DNA of 64,000 bases from Chloroflexota bacterium. GTDB lineage: Bacteria; Chloroflexota; Anaerolineae; UBA4142. The notes under the pieces are model-generated. The model had not been told where the DNA came from, did no database searches, and was given only the letters and a program-made list of their open reading frames with translations. The stretch is from positions 1-64,000 of the forward strand of contig JACRBM010000047.1 in assembly GCA_016219275.1 (NCBI GenBank). The letters are read 5' to 3'. The stretch's first letter is position 1, and the number at the start of each line of letters is the position of its first letter. Made by a program: the position numbers and the translations under genes. Below are positions 20,262-30,315 of the stretch, in pieces.

Positions 20262-21538
20262 GTACGAACTGCCCAATAAAGAATGATGAATACAGTCATA
20301 TAACTTGCAACGGATGTTATCGCCGCACCAAGAATGCCAAAATAAGGGAGCAAAGCAATCAAGCCCACTAAAGTGACCAAGAGTCCGGCGATTTCGGCTA
20401 TTGTGGTAGCGAAAGGTCGCCCCAGACCGCGCAATCCGTCGCTCAAAACATAGTTGGCACTAAGAAAAACGGTTCCCAGCAACAAGACGAGGGCAGAGTT
20501 GACTGCCAGGGTGAATCTCGAACCAAACAAGAACGGTAACGCCACTGAACAGATAATACCTAGTGCTAGTGCTCCTGTAACAGAAACACCCAAATTCAAT
20601 TTCAAGATTCGGAGGATTCGTGCACCTGCATTTTGCTGATCCTCTGCAACACGCGGGAAAAGAATCGTGGCGAACGCACCTGTAACGGGAAACAGAACAT
20701 TGGAGTACGAAACCGCAACAGCGTACTGTCCTAAAGCGTCCATCCCCACAATTGCACTCATAACAAACTGATCCAAGCGCGCATTGGCTACCCATGACAA
20801 ACTTCCCCAATACGATTTGGTCCCGTACGCCAACAAATGTTTTGCCCACACAGTTTCCACACTCCACACCGGCCGGACACACATGAGAAATATACCGAAC
20901 TGGACAAGCGCGCTGAAGACAAGGAACGACAACATCAATGCGACGATTTCCACTGTGCGATTCAAACCAAGGAGTATTCCTAATCCTATGCTTAGTGGAT
21001 AAGTGATGGACGCTGCCAGTCGTATCGCGTTGAATAATCCAAAGCGTTTTAGCCCTTGTGCCATTGTGCTTAGATAAGTCGTCAGTATTACTGGGGGAAT
21101 AGAGAACAAGTATAATCGCGTGGATTCGGTTGCGGGGGACCGCAAGTGCGCCAAGAGCAAATCAATCGCGACCCAGCCACTCAGCAAGGCGATACTACTC
21201 TGGACTAACCAAATCATCAGCGTGGTAGAAAAAATCGTTCCAACCGCCGATGGGTCGCGCGCTACAAAAAAAGTTAATGCCTGTGGCAGTCCTATCGTTG
21301 CGATTGCGCTAAGTACCGCCGCCCAAACAATTGCCACGGCAAACTCGCCGCGGCCTTCTGGTCCTAAAAGGCGCGCCGCCAGAATTCCGCCCATAGCCGT
21401 AAAGACTGTTACAGCGAAATTACTTCCTGCTGTCAACAAAAAATCTTGGGCAGACTTGGCCCGCCAAATCTGAATTGTTTGCTTGATAAAATGATTAAAG
21501 GAAAGTGTACGGAATCGTGAGGGGATAATTTGATTCAT
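20258..21538 (-). CDS. Polysaccharide flippase (Wzx/MOP superfamily)
   Basis: A 426-residue membrane protein with about twelve hydrophobic segments and the N-terminal pattern of oligosaccharide flippases (LLTAGSNFAVTVFTAMGGILAARLLGPEGRGEFA). It should move lipid-linked repeat units across the inner membrane before polymerisation. Together with the polymerase-like gene it indicates a Wzx/Wzy-type assembly route. Confidence 0.88.
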   Translation of the reverse strand: MNQIIPSRFRTLSFNHFIKQTIQIWRAKSAQDFLLTAGSNFAVTVFTAMGGILAARLLGPEGRGEFAVAIVWAAVLSAIATIGLPQALTFFVARDPSAVGTIFSTTLMIWLVQSSIALLSGWVAIDLLLAHLRSPATESTRLYLFSIPPVILTTYLSTMAQGLKRFGLFNAIRLAASITYPLSIGLGILLGLNRTVEIVALMLSFLVFSALVQFGIFLMCVRPVWSVETVWAKHLLAYGTKSYWGSLSWVANARLDQFVMSAIVGMDALGQYAVAVSYSNVLFPVTGAFATILFPRVAEDQQNAGARILRILKLNLGVSVTGALALGIICSVALPFLFGSRFTLAVNSALVLLLGTVFLSANYVLSDGLRGLGRPFATTIAEIAGLLVTLVGLIALLPYFGILGAAITSVASYMTVFIILYWAVRT

Positions 21539-21554
21539 TCAAGGTTGCTACACA

Positions 21555-22820
21555 TTAACGCGAACAGTTCGAAGAAAACAATTGTTGGAAGGGGGTGGCA
21601 CGTTGAGACTCACCTAGCCGAGTGTACCCCTCTGCTATCAGTCTCCAGGACTCACAAGAAGGAGTAAGCGTGCTTGCTCGCTCCAGCAAAGTGAGTGCGA
21701 TCGTGCGGTTGCCTTGCCGGTTCTCAAACATCGCTGTTGACCAAAGTGTTCCGAGGTGCTGCGGCGCGATTTGGAGCGCCACGTCAAATCTTTGTCGTGC
21801 TTGATTCTGATTATTCAACCCTTCTGCCACCTCTGCCGCGCGAATGTATGCCCAGGGATCACGCGGAAAAAGGGCAACCACACGGTCTGCCCAATCGTTT
21901 GCTTTTGCGTAATCTTTGTTAGCAAGGAATATTCTTGCGAGTGAGGTGTATGGTTCCGAGGAATCGCCCGGCGCAATCTCAATTGCTTTTTCGTACGCGA
22001 GAATCGCGCGTTCGCTCTGCTTGCCTTCTTCCATTGCGCGCCCCAAGCGTAGATACAAATCAAATTGAATATGTATGTTTTGGGTGGCTTGTGCCGCGCG
22101 GGTAGACGCATCAAACAACGTATCCCACTCGCGATCTTGCGCGGCAATCTCTGCCGTCGCGATCGAATGCAACATACTGCCAGATGGCGACTCGGCAATC
22201 ATTTTCAACCAGAGGCCGCGTTCTGCTTGAGTATTCTTTTGTCCCTCGTACACGCGTGCCAGTCGGTTTGCCGTTTCATAGGTTGGGCGCACCTCCAATG
22301 CAAACGAGTACAAGTCAATGGCGGCGGGAGCATCGCCGGCAATCTCGCGGCTATACCCCAGCTGATAAAAGTAGGATTCTAATTTTGCTTGCCGCGCAAT
22401 CTCGATAGCGGGTTCGCGCATTCGCAGACGAAGCAAGCCGCGCGCCAAGGCGACACTTGCTCGCGCGCTGATTGAAGTGTTTTCGTTCGCGCTCGCTTGC
22501 CAGTACGCCAGCGCAGATTCGCAATTGCCTTCGAGCCAAGCGAGTGTGCCAATGCGATAGGTCGCGCGCGCATCGTCCGGGTTAAGCGCGATTGCCATGG
22601 AGAGCAATGAACGCGTTGAATCCGCTGTACGCACAGTACCACATTCGATCCCGCGATACAGATCGGCGGCAACCAGTTTCTGAGTAACTGCAACCTGGTC
22701 CACGTTGAAAAGAAACTCACCCGCAACAAGACGCGCCTGGAAAACTCCAAGCGCGCTTATCAGAATGAATGCTAGCCACAGTGGATTCGATTTGAATCGC
22801 AGAATCATGGTGTTAAACAT
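21555..22820 (-). CDS. TPR-repeat protein with N-terminal membrane anchor
   Basis: About 421 residues: one hydrophobic N-terminal segment (PLWLAFILISALGVF) followed by a chain of tetratricopeptide helices from about residue 90 to the end (for example YEKAIEIAPGDSSEPYTSLARIFLANKDYAKA). It is probably a periplasmic or membrane-attached scaffold for the polysaccharide machinery. The start is uncertain: ATG at 22820, 22808 or 22865. It is the first gene of the cluster and lies just downstream of a long hairpin. Confidence 0.75.
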   Translation of the reverse strand: MFNTMILRFKSNPLWLAFILISALGVFQARLVAGEFLFNVDQVAVTQKLVAADLYRGIECGTVRTADSTRSLLSMAIALNPDDARATYRIGTLAWLEGNCESALAYWQASANENTSISARASVALARGLLRLRMREPAIEIARQAKLESYFYQLGYSREIAGDAPAAIDLYSFALEVRPTYETANRLARVYEGQKNTQAERGLWLKMIAESPSGSMLHSIATAEIAAQDREWDTLFDASTRAAQATQNIHIQFDLYLRLGRAMEEGKQSERAILAYEKAIEIAPGDSSEPYTSLARIFLANKDYAKANDWADRVVALFPRDPWAYIRAAEVAEGLNNQNQARQRFDVALQIAPQHLGTLWSTAMFENRQGNRTIALTLLERASTLTPSCESWRLIAEGYTRLGESQRATPFQQLFSSNCSR

Positions 22821-22927
22821 GAGAGCACTCGATATGAACCGCGCCCAAACAGCCCACCAATCCAAATTCGTCCGATCTCTATTTGCTCAAAAACACTAGT
22901 CGCGATTGATTTGCGTTTGGATTATTG

Positions 22928-22968
22928 AGAGCACGCGCCTCGCCGCGTGTCGAAGCACGTGCTCTCTT
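22928..22968 (-). terminator. Hairpin after the 23,022 gene
   Basis: GAGAGCACG and CGTGCTCTC form a perfect 9-bp stem around a GC-rich loop of about 22 bases that can pair further. It stands between the stop of the upstream minus-strand gene and the start of the polysaccharide cluster. There is no good T-run, so factor-independent termination is only possible, not certain. Confidence 0.45.
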
Positions 22969-23021
22969 CGTTCAGGGTCAAAGTTAAGAACTACACCTGC
23001 CTACTTGCGAAGAGATGCGCA

Positions 23022-23591
23022 CTACACCTTGTCAGTGGATTTCGTGCTCGTGTGGCCGGGGTGATCCTTGGCAGTTACATTCACACGCACTGCTGTACCG
23101 GTCGGTACCGCTTGTTTGGCGGTATAGACCCAGCGACCACTGCCCGGCGGTGTTTCCACCGCGTCGCCAGCTTCGATGGCTTGCCCATCCGTACGCGCAA
23201 TCGCCACCGCGACGCCGACGACCGCAAAGTCATCGTGTGCGTGCACGCTGATCTCGTCCCCCACTTTGCCCGCGTAGGCAGACAAGTCTACTTCATCTAC
23301 TGCGGGGGCGTTGTAAAAGTCGGCGACGGTCAAACTAAAGACCGGCACGCCACGATCCTGTGCCTCTTCCTCGTACAGCGTCTTGGTGTCCGGGTCCGCC
23401 ATGACCATTTTGCCATACAACGTGGCTTGACGGAATTTCTCCCGTGCCGCCAACTGCGCTTCGGTCGCCTCGCGTCCCTCCATGTCCGGCTTGCGCGTGA
23501 GGACTGTCTCGCCATTGTAACGCTTGAAGACCAAATCGCCCACTTGACCTCGCACCTGTTCCAGAATCGGGTTCAACTTGGTTTTTGCCAC
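23022..23591 (-). CDS. Conserved protein of unknown function
   Basis: About 189 residues starting at GTG with an AGGAG box 7-8 bp upstream. The sequence opens VAKTKLNPILEQVRGQVGDLVFKRYNG and continues with a helical part (about 30-70, EGREATEAQLAAREKFRQA) and VFSLTVADFYNAPAVDEVDLSAYAGKVGDE-like beta segments ending in an Ig-like or barrel-like domain (VETPPGSGRWVYTA). There are no membrane segments or catalytic motifs. It forms a pair with the small membrane protein gene upstream. I do not recognise a function. Confidence 0.75.
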   Translation of the reverse strand: MAKTKLNPILEQVRGQVGDLVFKRYNGETVLTRKPDMEGREATEAQLAAREKFRQATLYGKMVMADPDTKTLYEEEAQDRGVPVFSLTVADFYNAPAVDEVDLSAYAGKVGDEISVHAHDDFAVVGVAVAIARTDGQAIEAGDAVETPPGSGRWVYTAKQAVPTGTAVRVNVTAKDHPGHTSTKSTDKV

Positions 23592-23655
23592 CGTGTGTCT
23601 CCTTCGAGTGAGTTTGTTGTCTGACATCCGCATGTACGGCGGGATGCCTGCGCCG

Positions 23656-23961
23656 TTACTTGTTTGCCGGCGAGGGGGCGAGCAATCCTGCGAGTGCGCC
23701 GATGGCGGCAGACCCCAAAGCAATCAGCACTTCGGGAATCGGCTTGCCTACCAGCGCGAGCACGATCGCACCAACCATCCCGACCAGCACGCCCAGTCCC
23801 AAGGTGCCGACGACCACGCGGTAGATCCAGACATCGGATTGAAGCGGCGCGGCTAAACCTGCCAGCGTCTCGGCGGGATTCGCTTGGATTCGCTTGGCAA
23901 GTTCAGGGTCCCGAGCAACTTGCACAGCCAGTTCACTAACGGACTCGACACGCTTTTCCAC
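23656..23961 (-). CDS. Small two-helix membrane protein, unknown function
   Basis: About 101 residues. The N-terminal half is soluble and helical (SVSELAVQVARDPELAKRIQANP), resembling a short helical bundle. Then come two membrane helices (about 50-70, VVVGTLGLGVLVGMVGAIVL, and about 76-93, VLIALGSAAIGALAGLLAP). Start GTG 23961 has AGGAGG 5 bp upstream. It precedes the unknown 189-residue protein by 64 bp, so the two may be cotranscribed. Confidence 0.7.
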   Translation of the reverse strand: MEKRVESVSELAVQVARDPELAKRIQANPAETLAGLAAPLQSDVWIYRVVVGTLGLGVLVGMVGAIVLALVGKPIPEVLIALGSAAIGALAGLLAPSPANK

Positions 23962-24109
23962 AAGCACCTCCTTGAAAGATGATGAAGCAAGTCAAACGCT
24001 TGCTCTCCGATTAGAATCACGATGCCGAATGGATGATGTATGCGTGTGGAAACGCGCTCACTCGTGAGGCAATTTGCGTGTAGCCAAAGACGCCCGATCA
24101 AATGTAAAG

Positions 24110-24225
24110 GTGCAGAGTTCCTACCTAGATCCTACCTACAACCTACCTATAACCTACCTAACTCCAATACCTTCGCAAAATCGTTTTCGACTGCTTTTTT
24201 TATCCGCGAATAACGCGAATCTCCG
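24110..24225. repeat. Short-unit repeats in a gene-poor stretch
   Basis: The roughly 280 bp between the small membrane protein and the DUF433 remnant hold no gene. They contain four tandem CCTACCTA-type units (24,117-24,168) and a TCCGCGAATAACGCGAAT element (24,202-24,220), whose inverse relative appears at 30,180-30,202. Both belong to the short-unit repeat families of this genome. Confidence 0.6.
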
Positions 24226-24238
24226 CTAATTTTTAAAT

Positions 24239-24510
24239 TCAAACGATTTCATGCGACAATCGGTGCTCTCGTTCTATCCGGTCTGCTTCGGCTTCATCCG
24301 CCGCGATCGCGGTTTCGATTTCGGCTTGGTTGGCATGGTAGTATGCTAACGCGGCGTGGACTTGGCGAGCGAGAGATGTCCAACCCGGTCAGCAATCTCT
24401 TCTGGACTCCATCCCAATTTATACCAACCGACGATGCGCTGCACCGTCATACCGGTGCCGGCGATGCGTGGACGCCCGCCGCGAATCTCCGGCATCCGAA
24501 CGATCAATGT
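24239..24510 (-). pseudogene. DUF433 antitoxin-like gene, frameshifted
   Basis: Reading the minus strand gives TLIVRMPEIRGGRPRIAG, then GMTVQRIVGWYKLGWSPEEIA and HLSLA in one frame, and QVHAALAYYHANQAEIETA to the stop (24,239) in another. Together these make a complete DUF433 protein of about 95 residues. The frame breaks near 24,361-24,366, where one G of the plus strand seems to be missing. DUF433 proteins are usually antitoxins of DUF5615/PIN-type modules; no partner is visible. A sequencing error would restore a whole gene. Confidence 0.75.
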
Positions 24511-24560
24511 TCCGCTATCAATTACATTTGACTAGTTGCAATCTCCCGGTTGCGCCAAAC

Positions 24561-25298
24561 TTACCGCCGCACGGCGCGCGCCGAACGTTTAGCCCAGTTG
24601 GTATGCTCCGCCGATTTGAGACCGCGCCGCAATTCTGCCAACACCTCAGCCAAATCACCTTTGAGCATGGCATTCACATTCAAACGCAAACCCGGAAACT
24701 GCGCGCTGTGCATCACTCCCTTGTTATCCGGCGCAAGTTCGCGATATTCACCTTCACGCAAAACAAACCAACTCACGCGCACCTCGTGGACTTGCCATAC
24801 GATGTACTCGCGCACACCGTTCCGCCGATAGACGCGTTTCTTGTCATGGAGGTCATACGCCGCGCTCGTGCTCGCGATCTCGACGATCAGCTCAGGTGCA
24901 CCGGTCAGGAAATCATCCGGCGTGACCTGGGATGTGCCACCCTCGATCAATCGAAGGAGAGCGTCCGGTTGAACTTCGTTCTCGGCATCCAAACGCACGG
25001 ATACATTGTCAGCCGTTTCGACGCCGGGAGTAGACGCGCAATAGGTAATCAACCATCCATTGATGATTTGGTGCGGCTTGCCGTGTTGCGCAAAATGGAC
25101 TGGCGATGGCATATAGACGACTCCTTCGACGAGTTCGGCTTTCTTGATATGTGGCATCGCGCGATACCGCATTTCAAATTCAGGGCGCGTCAATCTGTCG
25201 CCGTTCTCCAAACGCGGCATGCGCGTCTCAGGAATCGGCTTGGCGCGCAGAGCATGTTCGCCGCGAATCGTCTCATGGGTTATCGAGCGTACGACCAT
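24561..25298 (-). CDS. Uma2-family (DUF820) PD-(D/E)XK endonuclease-like protein
   Basis: A 245-residue protein with the Uma2 pattern: KAELVEGVVYMPSPV, then QPDALLRLIEGG and PELIVEIASTSAAYDLHDKKRVYRRNGVREYIVW, which hold the D, E and K of the restriction-nuclease-like active site. Uma2 genes are abundant in cyanobacteria and Chloroflexota and have no settled function. It stands among toxin-antitoxin-like genes. Confidence 0.85.
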   Translation of the reverse strand: MVVRSITHETIRGEHALRAKPIPETRMPRLENGDRLTRPEFEMRYRAMPHIKKAELVEGVVYMPSPVHFAQHGKPHQIINGWLITYCASTPGVETADNVSVRLDAENEVQPDALLRLIEGGTSQVTPDDFLTGAPELIVEIASTSAAYDLHDKKRVYRRNGVREYIVWQVHEVRVSWFVLREGEYRELAPDNKGVMHSAQFPGLRLNVNAMLKGDLAEVLAELRRGLKSAEHTNWAKRSARAVRR

Positions 25299-25314
25299 TT
25301 TGATTTGTTTCTCT

Positions 25315-25385
25315 CCGGAAAATAGGACGCGGATAAACGCGGATGAACGCGGACAAAAATGAACAGCAGCGTTTGTCCGCGTCCC
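25315..25385. repeat. Palindromic short-unit repeat upstream of Uma2 gene
   Basis: GGACGCGGATAAACGCGG and GATGAACGCGGACAAA, then after a short loop TTTGTCCGCGTCC. Tandem ACGCGGA-type units form one arm and the inverse complement the other. This is the same architecture as the other short-unit elements in the window. It fills the gap between Uma2 and hicB. Confidence 0.65.
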
Positions 25386-25633
25386 TACACAAGTTGCAAC
25401 GCCGGCACTTGGTTTTCAATGATGATTCTGGGATGACTAGATGAAGACGGCACGGGGAGACCTTGTTCCTGCAAGAGGGCTAGATGTTCTTCGATGCCCC
25501 AGGTCGCCTTGTAGATGCAATCCTCGATTGAATTTCCCACGCCGGAAAATCCCTCCAAATCAGGCGAGTAAAACCCGAAAAAATTCGGATCCTCGGTTGC
25601 TTCGATCACGATGGTATATTTAAGACTAAGCAT
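25385..25633 (-). CDS. hicB: HicB-family antitoxin
   Basis: An 82-residue protein of the partial RNase H-like HicB fold: KYTIVIEATEDPNFFGFYSPDLEGFSG and SIEDCIYKATWGIEEHLALL. HicB binds and blocks HicA. It overlaps hicA by 8 bp, the usual toxin-first order. The short form lacks an obvious C-terminal DNA-binding domain, so autoregulation may be weak. Confidence 0.88.
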   Translation of the reverse strand: MLSLKYTIVIEATEDPNFFGFYSPDLEGFSGVGNSIEDCIYKATWGIEEHLALLQEQGLPVPSSSSHPRIIIENQVPALQLV

Positions 25634-25835
25634 TCGCTTTATTCTCCTTCCCTCTAATCTCGGCGGCTTTCAATATCGCATTGCATGTACCAGTGGGCAC
25701 TTCTTTGCTTCCATGAAAGTCCACACGAATCAATCTTGGAATTCCCGGTTTGGCATAATAACGAATTGAACCTTTTTCACGCACGAGTCGGAATCCGTTC
25801 TGTTCAAGTAGTTTGACCAATTCGCTAAAGCGCAT
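25626..25835 (-). CDS. hicA: HicA-family mRNA interferase toxin
   Basis: A 69-residue dsRBD-like toxin: SELVKLLEQNGFRLVREKGS, then the catalytic histidine in VDFHGSKEVPTGTCNAILKAAEI. HicA toxins cleave mRNA. The key His is present, so the toxin looks intact. It is the first gene of the hicAB pair. Confidence 0.9.
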   Translation of the reverse strand: MRFSELVKLLEQNGFRLVREKGSIRYYAKPGIPRLIRVDFHGSKEVPTGTCNAILKAAEIRGKENKANA

Positions 25836-25854
25836 ACCTTCTCATGCTCCTCTC

Positions 25855-25920
25855 CTTGTTATCAACCCAGCGACCCAACTATCCAGCCATCCAACCATCC
25901 AACTACCCAACTCTCCGACT
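25855..25920. repeat. CCAACTATCC-type tandem units
   Basis: Tandem degenerate 7- to 8-bp units (CCAACCATCCAACTACCC). Almost the same block lies at 27,010-27,058, in both cases directly after the sequence coding for the C-terminus of a GDP-fucose-synthase-type protein. The block was therefore duplicated together with that gene end, or promoted the recombination. Confidence 0.75.
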
Positions 25921-26040
25921 TGTTACATACCACCCAATCGTCTTGCGCAATGCTTCCTCGAACCGCACGCGCGATGCGAAACCAAATTTCGCTTCTGCGC
26001 GACAAGATTTGTAGTTGGATCGTCGCGAGATTAGGACGCT
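25914..26040 (-). pseudogene. Truncated duplicate of the GDP-L-fucose synthase C-terminus
   Basis: The minus strand reads SNYKSCRAEAKFGFASRVRF then EEALRKTIGWYVTSRRVG and a stop. This matches the end of the intact gene at 27,040 ([31 protein letters not shown]) almost residue for residue. Only about 35-40 residues remain, with no start or NAD domain. The fragment and its repeat tail are a partial duplication left about 1.1 kb from the full gene. Confidence 0.8.
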
Positions 26041-26048
26041 TGCGGTGA

Positions 26049-26471
26049 TTACAAATCGTCCGCTGGAGCGATCAAAGCCTCGGCGACCGAGACGACAAAT
26101 TGGGCGTCCTCAATCGCGCGCAACGCGTCAGTGCGCGAATACTCTTCAGTCGGAATAAAATCAATGTCGCCGTAGAAAGAAAACTCACGCTCCTTGCGAA
26201 GCCAACTCGAAATTTCAGCTAATCGTTCGAGATGTGCCCCGACCGCGTCTGGGAATCGCGTTCGGTACTCTTTCAGCATTCCGCCCACGTCGTGCCATTT
26301 GGGTGGCTCGATACCCACTTGGCGTAGCATGCCCTTGAGCGCCAACTCGACGATTTCTTGAGCTTCGCGGACCACGTCCGAGTAAGCGGATTCGTCAAGT
26401 AATACTGAGAGGATTTTCAGTCGCTTGCGCGCTTTGATCAGATAACTCTGCGCGAGTGAAATGTTCGTCAT
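26049..26471 (-). CDS. HEPN-domain protein (pair 1)
   Basis: A 140-residue all-helical HEPN protein: LAQSYLIKARKRLKIL, REAQEIVELALKGMLRQVG and a C-terminal RKEREFSFYGD with EEYSRTDALRAIEDAQ. It follows the nucleotidyltransferase gene with a 4-bp overlap, the usual arrangement of HEPN/MNT toxin-antitoxin modules, in which the HEPN protein is the RNase toxin. A strict Rx4-6H motif is not obvious, so RNase activity is unsure. Confidence 0.82.
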   Translation of the reverse strand: MTNISLAQSYLIKARKRLKILSVLLDESAYSDVVREAQEIVELALKGMLRQVGIEPPKWHDVGGMLKEYRTRFPDAVGAHLERLAEISSWLRKEREFSFYGDIDFIPTEEYSRTDALRAIEDAQFVVSVAEALIAPADDL

Positions 26472-26992
26472 AACTCAAACACCTCACCGACGCGATAGTC
26501 AGGTTTGAGATCCCACAGCCAGGCATTGCCGCGCCAAATGCGTCGCGCATGCAGCTTTTCGAGACGGGCTTGGAATTGGGCGAGTGTGGTAATGAAAAAG
26601 CCAGCGCGATCATATAGCACGCGCGCATCTTGAATCATGTCTAACAAAAGCGGACTGCCCTGCGCGAGTTCCTCGCGTGTCTTGAATACCGGCGACAATT
26701 CGACATGGCGACCGGCAGAGTAGAGGTCTGCCAGAATCGGCTTGAGCGTATCCTCGACCGACCGAAATTCATTAACACGGCTCAAACGACCAACGGGCAA
26801 GTCGTCGGCAATAATCAGAATGTCCACGTCCGAATCTGGGCGCGGCGTGCCTCTGCCGACCGAACCAAAGATCACGAGTGAAACCAGGCGCGCCGCGTAG
26901 TATTGGCGGCAAGCCGCGAGCAAGGCGTCGAGCAAAGATTCGAGCAGTGAGCTATCGCCAAATGTTGGAATCGCATCCTTACTTTGACGCAT
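26468..26992 (-). CDS. Minimal nucleotidyltransferase (MNT, pair 1)
   Basis: A 174-residue nucleotidyltransferase with VIFGSVGRGTPRPDSDVDILI, the GSx10-DxD signature of the polymerase-beta fold. In HEPN/MNT modules such proteins neutralise the HEPN toxin, in the best studied cases by AMPylation. It is longer than the minimal 100-120 residues, with a helical C-terminal extension. It overlaps the HEPN gene by 4 bp. Confidence 0.85.
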   Translation of the reverse strand: MRQSKDAIPTFGDSSLLESLLDALLAACRQYYAARLVSLVIFGSVGRGTPRPDSDVDILIIADDLPVGRLSRVNEFRSVEDTLKPILADLYSAGRHVELSPVFKTREELAQGSPLLLDMIQDARVLYDRAGFFITTLAQFQARLEKLHARRIWRGNAWLWDLKPDYRVGEVFEL

Positions 26993-27009
26993 AAATTACC
27001 TTGCCTTTG

Positions 27010-28429
<1,420 letters not shown>

Positions 28430-28754
28430 AGATCGTTTTGCCTTCGCGCAAGGCGCGCGCAACGAATGGACGTTCAGCCATCAGCACGAACTCTTGCGGC
28501 GTATAGATCAGCAAATCTACATCGCGCTCGCGCATCACGGCAGAAATTGCCGGGAGTAATTCGGAATACCGATCCAAGAATCGTTTCGGAGTGTCTTGCA
28601 CGATGATAAGATCGAGGTCGCTATGCCGTGACGCGTCGCCCCGCGCGAGCGAACCGAATACAATCGCTCGGCGTACTTGCTGTCGTTGTAAAATGGGACG
28701 TAAGCGTTTCGCAATATCGTCCAGTAGATCGTCAACCATCTTTGTTCATCCAAT

Positions 28755-29768
28755 TTACCCAACTACCACCGAACACCCCGTCCGCGCTGACTCGTACATC
28801 GCGAGCACGAGCGCGACGGACTGGCGTGCTTGCGCGCCGTTCGTCCTGGGTTCGCGTCGCTCGTTCACGGCGGCGAGCATATCCGCGATGACCGCGCGAT
28901 GACTCGTGCCATACACCGACGGCGGATCAACCTGGTCGCGCGTGAGCAATTCCTTTTCGTGCTCTAGTTCGCCCGCGACTTTCCAAATCACTTTGCGATT
29001 GAGCGCGGTCCCACCGATCTTGACCGAACCGCATTCGCCAAACACCGCGACCGATCCTTCGAGATTCTCTGGATAGGTCAGCGTCGAACCTTCGACGACG
29101 CCGAGCGCGCCGCTCTTGAATCGGATCGTCGCCACCCCAGCATCTTCCGCTTCCATGCGATGCGCGAGCGTCGCGGTGTACGCGAACACACTCTCGACAT
29201 CGCCCATCAACCATTGCAGTGCGTCAATGTGATGAATGGATTGATTCATCAGCGCGCCGCCGTCCATCGCCCGGGTGCCGTGCCAGCCGTCTTCGTAATA
29301 TTCTTGCGGACGAAACCAGCGGACGGTCGCGTTGCCCAGCAATAGTTTGCCGAGTTTGCCCTCGTCAACCACGCGGCGAAGGTCTTGCATCGGTGGGTTG
29401 TAGCGATTTTGCAAGACGACGCACAGTCGGACGTTGCATTCGCGCGCGGTCGCGATCATCCGGTCGGCATCGGCAAGCGAGAGCGCCATCGGCTTTTCGA
29501 CGATGACGTGTTTGCCGGCGCGCATCGCCGTGATCGCCATCTCGGCGTGCAATCCGCTCGGTGTGCAGATGGTAACCACGTCCACGTCCGCGCGATCCAG
29601 CACGCGGCGATAATCGCTGTACGCGTCGCCGTGCTGTTTGCTCGCGGCGCGTTGCGCGCGCGATTCGATCAGGTCGGCGGCGGCGACGAGCCGCGCGTCC
29701 GGCAGTTCCGCGATAGATTCAACGTGCCGCGAGGACACGCGTCCGCAACCGATCAATGCAAAATTCAT
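28755..29768 (-). CDS. Gfo/Idh/MocA-family sugar oxidoreductase
   Basis: About 337 residues from MNFALIGCGRVSSRH, which forms the NAD-binding Rossmann motif, with CTPSGLHAEMAITAMRAGKH and the active-site EKPMALSLADAD. The C-terminal domain holds GALMNQSIHHIDALQWLMG. The sequence resembles WbpB-type UDP-sugar dehydrogenases, which make precursors of amino sugars, but the substrate is not settled. The upstream extension of the frame lacks family similarity, so 29,768 is the start. Confidence 0.87.
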   Translation of the reverse strand: MNFALIGCGRVSSRHVESIAELPDARLVAAADLIESRAQRAASKQHGDAYSDYRRVLDRADVDVVTICTPSGLHAEMAITAMRAGKHVIVEKPMALSLADADRMIATARECNVRLCVVLQNRYNPPMQDLRRVVDEGKLGKLLLGNATVRWFRPQEYYEDGWHGTRAMDGGALMNQSIHHIDALQWLMGDVESVFAYTATLAHRMEAEDAGVATIRFKSGALGVVEGSTLTYPENLEGSVAVFGECGSVKIGGTALNRKVIWKVAGELEHEKELLTRDQVDPPSVYGTSHRAVIADMLAAVNERREPRTNGAQARQSVALVLAMYESARTGCSVVVG

Positions 29769-29783
29769 GTTGGTTTGATACTT

Positions 29784-29842
29784 TAGCTGACCCCTCCCAA
29801 CGCGCCCCTTAACAAGGGGAGGGCAAGGGTGGAGTGAGTTGT
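29784..29842. repeat. GC-rich hairpin element (variant)
   Basis: CCCTCCCAACGCGCCCCTT, AACA loop, AAGGGGAGGGCAAGGGTGG: a variant of the C-rich/G-rich hairpin family, directly upstream of the oxidoreductase start. Confidence 0.65.
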
Positions 29843-30250
29843 GCTGGGAGTTGACCGCGCTCCGCCCTTCCGGCAATCCGCTGAGGGATGTTCAGAATCA
29901 GTGAAGTAAATTTGGCGATACGGAAAAACGACCAAACGCATTCTATCTAAAACGATAGAGCAAGTCAATTCTGACAAAAGCAAGTTTTGTAAATTCACAG
30001 TAAAATTATCGCGCGATGAAAAGAGGTGACTACTTTGGCAATGTCACATTCTTCTTTGCCATCGAGATCATAGAGGGAAAAAACGGGATTCTCTCTATGT
30101 TCTCTATGTGCTCTATGGCTACTCTGATATTGCCAAACTACTCAGCCCACCATCGCTCACCCAGATGAAAAACAAATTGATCCGCGTTATTCGCGGATCA
30201 ATTTATGATTTTGGCGAAGGTGTTGTCTAGGAATATGCTTCCAAGAACGA
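29843..30250. repeat. Gene-free stretch with several imperfect palindromes
   Basis: No coding signal is seen here. It contains inverted ACTTTGGCAAT and ATTGCCAAACT blocks (30,034-30,140) around CTCTATG-type tandem units (30,093-30,120), and a GATCCGCGTTATTCGCGGATC palindrome (30,180-30,200). All are of the short-unit type found elsewhere. A promoter for the oxidoreductase may lie here but I cannot identify it. Confidence 0.6.
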
Positions 30251-30284
30251 AACGCCCATCGCTTGGTCTCAAGCGATGGGCGTT
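30251..30284 (-). terminator. Perfect 15-bp stem after pckA
   Basis: AACGCCCATCGCTTG, loop GTCT, CAAGCGATGGGCGTT: a perfect stem 32 bp beyond the pckA stop on the minus strand, followed on that strand by TTCGTTCTT. It is a likely terminator of the aspartate aminotransferase-pckA operon. Confidence 0.7.
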
Positions 30285-30315
30285 CTGTCACACAGGGCAA
30301 CGCAGTTCGCGCGGG

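Noticed and set aside
23968-24238. A DUF5615/PIN toxin partner for the DUF433 remnant
   Set aside because: I read all three minus-strand frames here and found only repeat units and no PIN-type acidic motifs.
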